From positions 868,001-932,000 of the forward strand of contig NZ_AP014612.1 of assembly GCF_002355215.1 (NCBI RefSeq): a stretch of 64,000 nt of DNA, in the 5' to 3' direction. The notes below the pieces were generated by a model, which searched no databases, was not told the origin of the DNA, and saw nothing but the letters and a program-made list of their open reading frames with translations. The position numbers were made by a program, and so were the translations under genes. Positions within the stretch are counted from its first letter, which is position 1. The number at the start of each line of letters is the position of its first letter. This document shows, piece by piece, positions 54,827 through 64,000 of this stretch. Origin of the DNA: Streptococcus troglodytae (lineage in GTDB: Bacteria > Bacillota > Bacilli > Lactobacillales > Streptococcaceae).

Positions 54827-55874
54827 ATGAACAAGAAAATTATTGGTTTAGGGTTAACTGCAGTAGCAGTATTGGGACTTGCTGCTTGTGGAAACCGTGC
54901 AGCTAGGGAAAAAGGTAAGGCAAAGACAGACTTAAAAGTCGCTATTGTCACTGATACTGGCGGTGTTGATGACAAATCATTTAATCAATCAGCTTGGGAA
55001 GGTTTACAGGCTTGGGGCAAAGATAACGGTCTTAGCAAAGGAAATGGTTTTGATTACTTCCAATCAGCTAGTGAATCTGATTATGCTACTAATCTTGATA
55101 CAGCTTCATCAAGCGGTTATAAATTAATATTTGGTATTGGCTATGCTTTGCATGATGCTATCGAAAAAACAGCAGCAGATAATAAGAATATCCATTACGT
55201 TATTATTGATGATGTTATCCAAGAGAAAAACAATGTCGCTAGTGTTACCTTTGCTGATAATGAAGCTGCTTACCTTGCAGGAATCGCTGCAGCAAAAACA
55301 ACTAAATCAAAGAAGGTCGGCTTTGTAGGCGGTGTGAAATCTGAAGTGATTACTCGTTTTGAAAAAGGTTTTGAAGCTGGTGTGAAATCAGTTGATAGTT
55401 CTATTCAAATTCAAGTTGATTACGCTGGTTCGTTTGGAGATGCAGCCAAAGGTAAGACAATCGCTGCTGCACAATATGCTAGCGGTGCAGATGTTATTTA
55501 CCAAGCTGCTGGCGGTACTGGTGCAGGGGTATTTAGTGAAGCCAAAGCTGTTAATGAAAAGAAAAAGAAACAAAAAAGTTTGGGTCATTGGAGTTGACCG
55601 AGATCAAGCTGCTGAAGGTAAATATACTTCTAAGGATGGTAAGAAGTCTAACTTTGTTCTTGCTTCTTCCTTAAAAGAAGTTGGTAAGGCTGTTCAGTTG
55701 ATTTCAACAAACACTTCTAAGAAAAAATTCCCGGGCGGTAAAGTGACAACTTATGGTCTTAAAGATAAAGGGGTTGATTTAGTACCAACACATTTGTCTA
55801 AAGAGGGTAAAAAGGCTGTTGATGATGCTAAGAAGAAAATTGTATCTGGTGATGTTAAAGTTCCAGAGAAATAA
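54827..55874 (+). pseudogene. rnsB: Ribonucleoside-binding lipoprotein RnsB (BMP family), frame broken as read
   Basis: Lipoprotein of the basic membrane protein (TmpC/BmpA) family that binds nucleosides for import. Signal peptide with lipobox LAAC (Cys near residue 21), DTGGVDDKSFNQSAWEG (near 43), and YQAAGGTGAGVF (near 225). The A run at 55572-55577 appears to hold one A too many (or two too few); corrected, the frame continues VWVIGVDRDQAAEGKYTS to 55874 for about 348 residues. It heads the rnsBACD genes; the name follows the published S. mutans transporter as I remember it. Confidence 0.88.
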
Positions 55875-55879
55875 ACTTT

Positions 55880-55908
55880 TAAAGGCGATCGTGTCGGTCG
55901 CTTTTTTC
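55880..55908 (+). terminator. Terminator after rnsB
   Basis: GCGATC / GGTCGC stem with a 5-base loop, then TTTTTT. It is probably partial, since the partner transporter genes lie downstream. Confidence 0.75.
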
Positions 55909-55911
55909 AAG

Positions 55912-55962
55912 CTGAGATATTTGTATCTCAGTAAAATCTACTAATTTTAGTAGATTTTACTG
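55912..55962. repeat. Two overlapping strong hairpins between rnsB and rnsA
   Basis: CTGAGATA / TATCTCAG (55912-55931) and CAGTAAAATCTACT / AGTAGATTTTACTG (55929-55962). The second is a perfect 14-bp stem with a 6-base loop. They share the bases CAG and so compete at their join. Confidence 0.75.
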
Positions 55963-55991
55963 AAGTATAAAATTTCTGAAAGGAAAAGATT

Positions 55992-57524
55992 ATGGCGCAA
56001 CATGTCATTGAAATGAGAGAGATTACTAAAAAATTTGATGATTTTGTGGCTAATGATCATATCAATCTTGATCTCAGAAAAGGTGAGATTCATGCTTTGC
56101 TTGGTGAAAATGGAGCAGGGAAATCAACTTTGATGAATATGCTTGCAGGTTTGCTTGAACCTACTAGTGGTAGCATTAAGATTAATGGTTCGGCTGTTAC
56201 GATTGATTCGCCCTCTAAATCAGCTCAATTAGGTATCGGGATGGTTCACCAACATTTTATGTTAGTTGAAGCATTTACGGTCACTGAAAATATCATTTTG
56301 GGAAATGAAGTTGTCAAAAATGGCATATTAGATCTTAAAAAAGCTAGTCAAGAAATTAAAGCACTTTCTGAAAAGTATGGTTTAGCTGTAGATCCCAATG
56401 CTAAGATTGCCGATATTTCTGTCGGTGCTCAGCAACGTGTTGAAATTCTTAAGACACTTTATCGTGGTGCTGATATTTTGATTTTTGATGAACCAACCGC
56501 TGTTTTGACACCTTCTGAAATTCAGGAATTGATGACTATTATGAAGAGTCTTGTCAAAGAAGGCAAATCTATTATTTTGATTACTCATAAGTTGGATGAA
56601 ATTAGGTCAGTAGCTGATCGTGTTACTGTAATTCGTCGTGGTAAGAGTATTGAGACAGTTGAGGTCTCTGGCACCACTTCACAGGATTTAGCTGAAATGA
56701 TGGTTGGTCGTTCTGTTTCATTTACAATAGAAAAAACACCAACAAAATCTAAAGAAACCATTTTGTCTATCAAAGATCTGATAGTCAATGAAAACAGAGG
56801 AATCCCTGCTGTTAAGGGCTTGTCTTTGGAGGTTAAGGCTGGTGAAATTATCGGTATTGCTGGTATTGATGGCAATGGGCAAAGTGAATTAGTTCAAGCT
56901 ATCACAGGGTTACGGAAGATAAAGTCTGGTCGTTTAACGATCAAAGGTCAAGATGTCAGCAGACTATCAACACGTCAAATTACAGAACTCAGTGTTGGTC
57001 ATGTTCCTGAAGACCGTCATCGTGATGGTCTGATTCTTGAGTTAACTATGGCAGAAAACCTCGCTCTTCAAACGTATTATAAGGACCCCTTAAGTCATAA
57101 TGGTGTTTTGAATTATCGTAAAATCAATGAACATGGTCGTCGCTTAATGCAGGAATTTGATGTTCGCGGAGCTAATGAACTTATTCCAGCCAAAGGATTT
57201 TCAGGAGGCAATCAGCAAAAAGCTATCATTGCTCGTGAGGTTGACCGTGATCCAGACTTATTAATTGTGAGTCAGCCGACACGAGGTCTTGATGTTGGAG
57301 CTATTGAATATATTCATAAACGTTTAATTGCAGAGCGTGATGAAGGCAAGGCTGTTCTATTAGTCAGTTTTGAACTTGATGAAATTCTCAACCTGTCAGA
57401 TCGTATTGCTGTTATTCATGATGGTCAAATCCAAGGTATTGTCACACCAGAAACAACTAATAAACAAGAACTAGGAATTTTAATGGCTGGTGGCAATATT
57501 GAAAAGGAGGAAGTAAATGTCTAA
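55992..57524 (+). CDS. rnsA: Ribonucleoside ABC transporter ATPase RnsA
   Basis: A 510-residue double-ABC ATPase of the CUT2/nucleoside uptake class. The N-terminal domain has a normal Walker A (GENGAGKST near residue 37) and DEPTAVLTP. The C-terminal domain has a degenerate Walker A (GIDGNGQSE near 292, Lys replaced by Gln) and Walker B reading VSQPTRGLD (Glu replaced by Gln), so only one active ATP site is expected, as is usual for the class. It overlaps the first permease gene by 8 bases. Confidence 0.92.
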   Translation: MAQHVIEMREITKKFDDFVANDHINLDLRKGEIHALLGENGAGKSTLMNMLAGLLEPTSGSIKINGSAVTIDSPSKSAQLGIGMVHQHFMLVEAFTVTENIILGNEVVKNGILDLKKASQEIKALSEKYGLAVDPNAKIADISVGAQQRVEILKTLYRGADILIFDEPTAVLTPSEIQELMTIMKSLVKEGKSIILITHKLDEIRSVADRVTVIRRGKSIETVEVSGTTSQDLAEMMVGRSVSFTIEKTPTKSKETILSIKDLIVNENRGIPAVKGLSLEVKAGEIIGIAGIDGNGQSELVQAITGLRKIKSGRLTIKGQDVSRLSTRQITELSVGHVPEDRHRDGLILELTMAENLALQTYYKDPLSHNGVLNYRKINEHGRRLMQEFDVRGANELIPAKGFSGGNQQKAIIAREVDRDPDLLIVSQPTRGLDVGAIEYIHKRLIAERDEGKAVLLVSFELDEILNLSDRIAVIHDGQIQGIVTPETTNKQELGILMAGGNIEKEEVNV

Positions 57525-58593
57525 GAAAACACAAAAGCTGGTAGTTCCTCTGATTTCAGTTGTCTTGGGGATTATACTAGGTGCCATTATCATGGTGATT
57601 TTTGGTTATGATCCTATTTGGGCTTATGAAGGGTTATTTCAAAAAGCCTTTGGCAGTCTCAAGGATATTGGCGAAATTTTTCGCGCTATGAGCCCTTTGA
57701 TTTTAATTGCTCTTGGTTTTGCTGTTGCAAGCCGTGCAGGTTTTTTCAATATTGGTTTATCTGGTCAAGCCTATGCTGGTTGGATTGCTGCTGGATGGTT
57801 TGCTCTAGCTAATCCTAGCCTGCCTCGTCCCCTGATGATTCTAATGACAGTGCTTATTGGAGCAGTAGCAGGAGGTGTTGTTGGTGCTATTCCTGGCTTC
57901 TTACGAGCTTATTTAGGAACCAGTGAAGTCATTGTAACGATTATGGTGAATTACATTGTTCTTTATATTGGTAACGCTATTATTCAAGACGGCTTTGCTA
58001 AGAATATCATGAGAAATGCAGACTCTAGTATCTATGTTGGTCATAATGCCAGCTATCAGACAGAATGGCTGCGCGCCTTGACAAATAATTCACGAATGAA
58101 TATCGGCTTTTTCTTGGCAATCATTGCTATTGCAGTTGTCTGGTATTTACTCAATAAGACGACTCTGGGATTTGAAGTCCGTTCAGTAGGGCTCAATCCG
58201 CATGCTAGTGAATATGCTGGTATGTCAGCTAAAAGAACCATCGTTCTTTCAATGATTATTTCAGGTGCTCTTGCTGGATTGGGTGGAGTTGTTGAAGGAT
58301 TGGGAACCTTTGGCAATGTTTATGTACAAACAAGTTCCTTGGCTATTGGTTTTGACGGAATGGCGGTCAGTCTTTTGGCGTCTAATTCTCCAATTGGTAT
58401 CTTCCTTTCAGCCTTTTTATTTGGGGCACTCAGTGTTGGTGCACCGGGTATGAGTATTAGTGACGCCACTCATGTTGGCACACCGCCTGAATTGATAAAA
58501 GTAGTGACTGCTTTGATAATTTTCTTCGTCGGAGCTCACTATATTATTGAACATTACATTAAACCTAGAAAAAAAGTGGAGGGTGGTCAGTAA
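57517..58593 (+). CDS. rnsC: Ribonucleoside ABC transporter permease RnsC
   Basis: A 358-residue permease of the BPD_transp_2 (YufP-like) family with about nine hydrophobic segments and GFFNIGLSGQAYAGWIAAGW (near residue 72) and FEVRSVGLNPHASEYAGM (near 215), typical of CUT2 nucleoside permeases. It overlaps rnsA; rnsD starts two bases after its stop. Confidence 0.91.
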   Translation: MSKKTQKLVVPLISVVLGIILGAIIMVIFGYDPIWAYEGLFQKAFGSLKDIGEIFRAMSPLILIALGFAVASRAGFFNIGLSGQAYAGWIAAGWFALANPSLPRPLMILMTVLIGAVAGGVVGAIPGFLRAYLGTSEVIVTIMVNYIVLYIGNAIIQDGFAKNIMRNADSSIYVGHNASYQTEWLRALTNNSRMNIGFFLAIIAIAVVWYLLNKTTLGFEVRSVGLNPHASEYAGMSAKRTIVLSMIISGALAGLGGVVEGLGTFGNVYVQTSSLAIGFDGMAVSLLASNSPIGIFLSAFLFGALSVGAPGMSISDATHVGTPPELIKVVTALIIFFVGAHYIIEHYIKPRKKVEGGQ

Positions 58594-58594
58594 A

Positions 58595-59551
58595 ATGAGT
58601 TTAGAAAATATGTTGGCTCTTTTGATATCGTCAATGCTGGTTTATGCGACCCCTCTTATTTTTACAAGTATAGGTGGCGTCTTTTCTGAAAGATCAGGTG
58701 TTGTTAATGTAGGTCTTGAAGGTATTATGGTTATGGGAGCTTTTGCTGGTGTTGTTTTCAATATCGAATTTGCTCACTCTTTTGGCAAGGCTACTCCCTG
58801 GATTGCTGCTCTTGTAGGGGGCTTAGTTGGCTTACTTTTTTCCTTACTTCATGCTCTAGCAACAATTAATTTTCGAGCAGATCATATTGTTTCTGGTACT
58901 GTGCTTAATCTGTTAGCTCCTTCTTTAGCTGTTTTCTTTGTTAAAGCACTGTATAACAAGGGACAGACAGATAATATCAGTCAATCTTTTGGTAAATTTG
59001 ATTTTCCAATTTTGTCACATATTCCTTTTTTGGGTTCCATCTTCTTTCAAGGGACTAGTTTAGTAGCCTATCTAGCTATTCTCTTTTCGGTTTTTGCTTG
59101 GTTCATACTTACCAAAACGAAATTCGGTTTGCGATTGCGTTCAGTTGGTGAACATCCACAAGCCGCAGACACTTTAGGAATCAATGTTTATTTGATGCGT
59201 TATCTTGGTGTTATGATTTCAGGTCTTCTGGGTGGAATAGGCGGAGCGATTTATGCACAGTCTATCTCTGTGAACTTTGCTGGAACAACCATTTTGGGAC
59301 CAGGTTTCATTGCCTTGGCAGCCATGATTTTTGGAAAATGGAATCCAATCGGTGCTATGTTATCAAGTCTCTTCTTTGGTCTTTCACAGAGTTTGGCAGT
59401 TATTGGCGGTCAATTACCTTTTTTATCAAAAATTCCAACAGTTTATCTGCAAATTGCCCCTTATGTTTTAACGATTCTTGTATTAGCAGTCTTCTTTGGA
59501 CAAGCAGTTGCTCCAAAAGCAGATGGTATCAATTATATTAAATCAAAATAA
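58595..59551 (+). CDS. rnsD: Ribonucleoside ABC transporter permease RnsD
   Basis: A 318-residue permease of the YufQ-like family with about nine TM helices; GVVNVGLEGIMVMGAFAGV (near residue 36) and LRLRSVGEHPQAADTLGI (near 195) parallel its partner. The ATG at 58595 follows GGAGGG; an earlier in-frame ATG at 58547 lies inside rnsC and lacks a ribosome binding site. Last gene of the nucleoside transporter. Confidence 0.91.
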   Translation: MSLENMLALLISSMLVYATPLIFTSIGGVFSERSGVVNVGLEGIMVMGAFAGVVFNIEFAHSFGKATPWIAALVGGLVGLLFSLLHALATINFRADHIVSGTVLNLLAPSLAVFFVKALYNKGQTDNISQSFGKFDFPILSHIPFLGSIFFQGTSLVAYLAILFSVFAWFILTKTKFGLRLRSVGEHPQAADTLGINVYLMRYLGVMISGLLGGIGGAIYAQSISVNFAGTTILGPGFIALAAMIFGKWNPIGAMLSSLFFGLSQSLAVIGGQLPFLSKIPTVYLQIAPYVLTILVLAVFFGQAVAPKADGINYIKSK

Positions 59552-59556
59552 AATTT

Positions 59557-59633
59557 AAAATCACTCATGTCTAATCTTGTTTAATAAGCCTCTTAAAAGC
59601 TAACAAACAGGAAAATAGATTGAGTGATTTTTT
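59557..59633 (+). terminator. Terminator of the nucleoside operon
   Basis: AAAATCACTCA pairs with TGAGTGATTTTTT across a structured loop of 53 bases. Confidence 0.75.
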
Positions 59634-59717
59634 GCTTCCTTATCAATTGTAAATTATAGTAGAGAAGCCTATTCTGGAGATTATAGAGTTACTTTTTATG
59701 AAAGCTGAGCATATTCT

Positions 59718-59746
59718 TTGTAAGCGTTTCAACCTCATGCTATACT
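59718..59746 (+). promoter_or_regulatory. nox promoter with a near-cre sequence
   Basis: TTGTAA, 17-bp spacer, TATACT with the extended -10 TGC. The bases TGTAAGCGTTTCAA (59719-59732) resemble a catabolite-responsive element with two mismatches near its end, overlapping the -35/spacer. Confidence 0.65.
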
Positions 59747-59788
59747 AATGAAGTAACAATTAGATTATATTGAAAAGAGGATTTGCTT

Positions 59789-61162
59789 ATGAGTAAAATC
59801 GTTGTTGTTGGAGCTAATCATGCAGGTACAGCTGCCATTAATACTATTCTAGATAATTACGGTAATGAAAACGAAGTTGTCGTTTTCGACCAAAATTCTA
59901 ATATTTCATTCTTGGGTTGTGGAATGGCACTTTGGATTGGGAAACAAATATCAGGTCCTCAAGGTCTTTTTTATGCCGATAAGGAATCGTTAGAAGCAAA
60001 AGGTGCTAAAATTTATATGGAATCGCCAGTGACAGCCATTGACTATGATACTAAGACGGTTACTGCCTTAGTTAATGGTCAAGAACATGTTGAAAGCTAT
60101 GAGAAGCTTATTTTGGCAACAGGATCAACACCAATCTTACCGCCTATCAAAGGTGCAGCTATCAAAGAAGGTAGTCGTGATTTTGAAGCAACTTTGAAAA
60201 ACCTTCAATTTGTTAAATTGTATCAAAATGCAGAAGATGTTATTAATAAATTGCAGGATAAGAGTCAAAATCTGAATCGTATTGCTGTTGTTGGTGCTGG
60301 TTATATTGGTGTAGAACTTGCTGAAGCCTTTAAACGACTTGGAAAAGAAGTGATTCTTATTGATGTTGTTGATACTTGCTTAGCTGGTTATTATGATCAG
60401 GATCTTTCAGAAATGATGCGCCAAAATTTGGAAGATCATGGTATTGAATTAGCCTTCGGAGAAACTGTCAAAGCCATTGAAGGTGATGGTAAAGTCGAAC
60501 GTATTGTAACTGATGAAGCGAGCCGTGATGTGGATATGGTTATTTTAGCTGTCGGTTTCCATCCCAATACTGCGCTTGGCAATGCTAAACTCAAAACCTT
60601 TCGTAATGGTGCCTTCCTTGTTGATAAACATCAGAAAACAAGCGTTCCTGATGTTTATGCTATCGGCGATTGCGCGACTGTTTATGACAATGCCATTAAA
60701 GATACCAATTATATTGCTTTGGCTTCAAATGCTCTTCGCTCAGGTATTGTAGCTGGTCATAATGCAGCAGGTCATGAATTAGAATCTCTTGGTGTCCAAG
60801 GTTCAAATGGTATTTCAATTTTTGGTCTCAATATGGTTTCAACTGGGTTAACTCAAGAAAAAGCAAAGCGTTTTGGCTATAATCCAGAAGTCACTACATT
60901 TACAGATTTACAGAAGGCTAGTTTTATTGAACATGATAATTACCCTGTTACACTTAAAATTGTCTATGATAAAGACAGCCGACTGGTTCTTGGTGCGCAA
61001 ATGGCGTCTAAAGAAGATATGTCAATGGGGATTCATATGTTTTCATTGGCTATTCAGGAAAAAGTTACCATTGAACGTTTAGCTCTGCTGGATTATTTCT
61101 TTCTTCCTCATTTCAATCAACCCTATAATTATATAACTAAAGCAGCATTAAAAGCTAAATGA
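59789..61162 (+). CDS. nox: Water-forming NADH oxidase (Nox-2)
   Basis: A 457-residue FAD-dependent NADH oxidase of the CoA-disulfide-reductase-like family. It reduces O2 to water and regenerates NAD+, supporting aerobic survival and acetate formation. N-terminal FAD site [10 protein letters not shown], redox-active Cys44 in FLGCGMALW, central NADH loop [15 protein letters not shown] (near residue 165), and second FAD motif [13 protein letters not shown] (near 285). The ATG at 59789 follows AAAAGAGG. It is monocistronic, with no clear terminator visible. Confidence 0.95.
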   Translation: MSKIVVVGANHAGTAAINTILDNYGNENEVVVFDQNSNISFLGCGMALWIGKQISGPQGLFYADKESLEAKGAKIYMESPVTAIDYDTKTVTALVNGQEHVESYEKLILATGSTPILPPIKGAAIKEGSRDFEATLKNLQFVKLYQNAEDVINKLQDKSQNLNRIAVVGAGYIGVELAEAFKRLGKEVILIDVVDTCLAGYYDQDLSEMMRQNLEDHGIELAFGETVKAIEGDGKVERIVTDEASRDVDMVILAVGFHPNTALGNAKLKTFRNGAFLVDKHQKTSVPDVYAIGDCATVYDNAIKDTNYIALASNALRSGIVAGHNAAGHELESLGVQGSNGISIFGLNMVSTGLTQEKAKRFGYNPEVTTFTDLQKASFIEHDNYPVTLKIVYDKDSRLVLGAQMASKEDMSMGIHMFSLAIQEKVTIERLALLDYFFLPHFNQPYNYITKAALKAK

Positions 61163-61328
61163 TCATGAATGAAACAGTGAAAAGTAATTTTTTGTCAGTT
61201 TAATCGTTTTTCAAGAAAACTCTTGAATTATCTTTATCTATCAAACTCTCATACTTTTATCATTAGGTGTATTGCTGTCTGAAAGTGATTATTATATAAT
61301 AAAAGTGAAAAGGAGGCGATAGAAAGAT

Positions 61329-62463
61329 ATGTCGAATCAAGATTTCACTAGGAAAAATACAAAACCGACGGCACATGATAAGCAAAAGAGATTGGCTGAA
61401 GAAGAATTAGGGAAAAGAATTTCTCGTCTTCAGTTAGCTTTGAAAAAAGAAAAGATCCTAAATTGAGACAAGAAATTTCTCTTTTGCTGCAACAGTACGA
61501 AACAGAGTATAAAAATTTATTGCAGAAAAAACGTTTTCGCACTTATTTAATAGCGTCAGTATGTATTATAGGAGTAATCATAGTTGTTCTCTTTCTTATG
61601 TTTTTAAAAGACAGCTCTCGACCTATCTCTAATATTTCAACTTCTAAGAGAACCACAGCAACTTCATCTCTCCAAAAGAAAGATAAAACTAACAAGACAA
61701 AGTCTGATCGTAGTCAAGGCCAGAAAACTGCAGCTGTTTTCCCAGTAAAGTTAAGAGGAACGTGGTATGGTTATGTTGATAATCTTCAAAAAGATATTCA
61801 AATGACTTTTTCTAAAAATGGTGTGATAAAAACGGTTATCGGTTCAGAAAATTACACAAGTAGAATTAAAAATATAGAGAGAGTGGGCGTTAATACTTAC
61901 TGTTATCATTTTGTTAAGGGGACGCAGCCAAATGGTTTGGTGGCAGGAGCACAACTAGGGGGAGTTTATGTTAGATATGCTTATGGTGTTTATATTGGAG
62001 ATGGCTATATAAAACCCTTAGTTTGGCAAGCAGGTGTTGACAGCGATTTTGATTATTCTCAACCTTTAACTAATATTGGGTTGGATTACCAATTGCAAAA
62101 GGGAAGTCCTTCATCACAGAAGTCTCCTCATAGAAAGAGTAGTGACAGTCAAGTAGATACAAGAAATCTTACTACCCAACAGGTTGAGGATTGGGTTATT
62201 GCAAATTATCTGGAAAATCGTAAGGATAATCGTTTTACTAAAAAGATTTCACTATTGAAAGTTGGAAAGCTAATACAGATGGTTTAGTTTATGCTACTAT
62301 TAAGGAAAATCATCAGTCTGATGCGATGAGACAAGCAGGGGCAGAGCCTAATACCAACCCAACAGTTGCCCATTATCGTATTAATGCTAATGGAGAGTTG
62401 GAAAAGTCATCAGATGGTCTCAACAATTGGGCTGTTGTTAGTAAGACTTACTATAGTGACTAA
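61329..62463 (+). pseudogene. Unknown single-TM extracytoplasmic protein, frame broken twice as read
   Basis: I do not recognise the family. The true start is ATG 61329 (after AGGAGG). A runs at 61450-61453 and 62240-62244 are each one A short; both restored give 378 residues. Layout: charged cytoplasmic N-terminus with a helical stretch (residues 20-70), one TM helix (about 78-97), a Ser/Thr/Lys linker, then an extracytoplasmic domain beginning KLRGTWYGYVDNLQKDI. A second C-terminal domain contains LTTQQVEDWVIANYL and ends TYYSD, like the DUF4767-type repeats of streptococcal lipoproteins. Location next to ldh is not informative. Confidence 0.72.
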
Positions 62464-62482
62464 AAAATGCGTTAGAAACGAT

Positions 62483-62513
62483 AAAAAGCCAATCCATTCG
62501 GAAAGGCTTTTTT
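62483..62513. terminator. Bidirectional terminator between the unknown gene and ldh
   Basis: AAAAAGCC / GGCTTTTTT with inner TCC/GGA pairing; serves both convergent genes. Confidence 0.92.
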
Positions 62514-62519
62514 CGTATC

Positions 62520-63509
<990 letters not shown>

Positions 63510-63556
63510 CTAAACATCTCCTTATAATTTATTAAGTATATATTCTATACATTTTC

Positions 63557-63585
63557 ATTCTAACACTTTTTGTTAAGAAAGTCAC
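63557..63585 (-). promoter_or_regulatory. Promoter of ldh
   Basis: Minus strand GTGACT, 17-bp spacer, TAGAAT with upstream TGT (extended -10 form), about 50 bases before the start. Confidence 0.6.
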
Positions 63586-63645
63586 TAATATTTACCTTTC
63601 TCAGCGGAAAACTATAGTAGAATAGCTGAAAAAAAGCCTTATTTG

Positions 63646-63654
63646 TGATATAAT
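63646..63654 (+). promoter_or_regulatory. Extended -10 promoter of gyrA
   Basis: TGATATAAT, 37 bases before the gyrA start. Confidence 0.65.
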
Positions 63655-63691
63655 ATAAAAGAGTTTTAGACTAGAAATGAGGCATTTTTTA

Positions 63692-64000
63692 ATGCAAGAT
63701 AGAAATTTAGTAGATGTCAATTTAACAAGTGAAATGAAGACGAGTTTTATTGACTATGCTATGAGTGTTATTGTTGCTCGGGCTCTTCCAGATGTTCGCG
63801 ATGGACTAAAACCTGTTCATCGCCGTATTTTATATGGCATGAATGAATTGGGGGTTACTCCTGATAAGCCGCATAAAAAATCAGCGCGTATTACAGGTGA
63901 TGTCATGGGTAAATACCATCCGCATGGAGATTCATCTATTTACGAAGCCATGGTTCGTATGGCACAATGGTGGTCTTACCGTCACATGTTGGTTGATGGT
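63692..64000 (+). CDS. gyrA: DNA gyrase subunit A, 5' part only
   Basis: The first 103 codons of GyrA; the gene runs off the window. [26 protein letters not shown] and [20 protein letters not shown] are canonical. The quinolone-resistance-determining region reads [13 protein letters not shown], with Ser at the usual first hotspot and Glu at the second, i.e. the susceptible-type residues. ATG 63692 was chosen as the first methionine in frame; the ribosome binding site is only GAGG, about 10 bases upstream. Confidence 0.96.
   Translation, partial: MQDRNLVDVNLTSEMKTSFIDYAMSVIVARALPDVRDGLKPVHRRILYGMNELGVTPDKPHKKSARITGDVMGKYHPHGDSSIYEAMVRMAQWWSYRHMLVDG

Overview
The window is low-GC Firmicute DNA and reads throughout as Streptococcus mutans. 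The evidence is the gene order ldh / nox / rnsBACD-cdd-deoC-pdp / coaA / rpsT / ciaXRH / pepN / phoU-pst / spxA1 / ribF-truB, an SD-rich CiaX peptide, a LctFEG-LcrRS-type lantibiotic-resistance locus and streptococcal promoters with extended -10 boxes. I recognise these families from memory; no database was searched.

Layout. 1-2843: a PhnA-like zinc-ribbon protein and a polar amino acid ABC importer. 2880-5750: a CDF metal efflux protein and a glycine-riboswitch-controlled Na+/amino acid symporter on the minus strand. 5905-10629: pcrA, then a methionine-pathway sulfhydrylase with a MetR/MtaR-type palindrome, coupled to a cyclase-family gene. 10801-12201: a CcdA plus TlpA-like extracytoplasmic thiol-redox pair. 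12316-20738: two TetR-controlled ABC export systems, each with visible operator dyads. 20861-24990: an AT-rich accessory island with an Abi_C-like gene, a GmrSD-like DUF262/DUF1524 restriction gene, an unrecognised zinc-ribbon gene and the decayed tail of a Fic gene. 24994-29534: a DUF2130 protein, a GNAT acetyltransferase, a secreted glycosidase-like protein and a DUF1858 / DUF438-hemerythrin-PAS pair. 29660-34204: LctFEG ABC transporter divergent from the LcrRS two-component system. 34374-39896: hydrolase, truB, ribF, spxA1, a UPF0223 gene, a suhB-like phosphatase and an rsmF-like methyltransferase. 39995-45013: pstS-C-A-B-B-phoU phosphate uptake. 45055-50292: pepN and the CiaXRH calcium/stress regulon genes with a CiaR box. 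50379-52298: rpsT, coaA and a small methyltransferase. 52404-59633: nucleoside salvage and import (pdp, deoC, cdd, rnsBACD). 59718-64000: nox, an unknown membrane protein, ldh and the 5' end of gyrA.

The genes form coherent units. Nucleosides imported by RnsBACD are deaminated by Cdd and cleaved by Pdp, and deoxyribose phosphate is degraded by DeoC. Ldh and Nox both reoxidise NADH. SpxA1, CiaRH, the thiol-redox pair and LcrRS make this a stress-rich stretch.

A major caveat: 15 genes, including rpsT and truB, are each broken by one or two single-base indels (18 in total), nearly all in short homopolymers. Correcting each one gives a full-length protein of the expected family size. This pattern points to sequencing or assembly errors rather than true gene decay. 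These genes are listed as pseudogene entries spanning the full gene, with the break position given. No tRNA, rRNA, CRISPR array, insertion sequence or prophage was seen.
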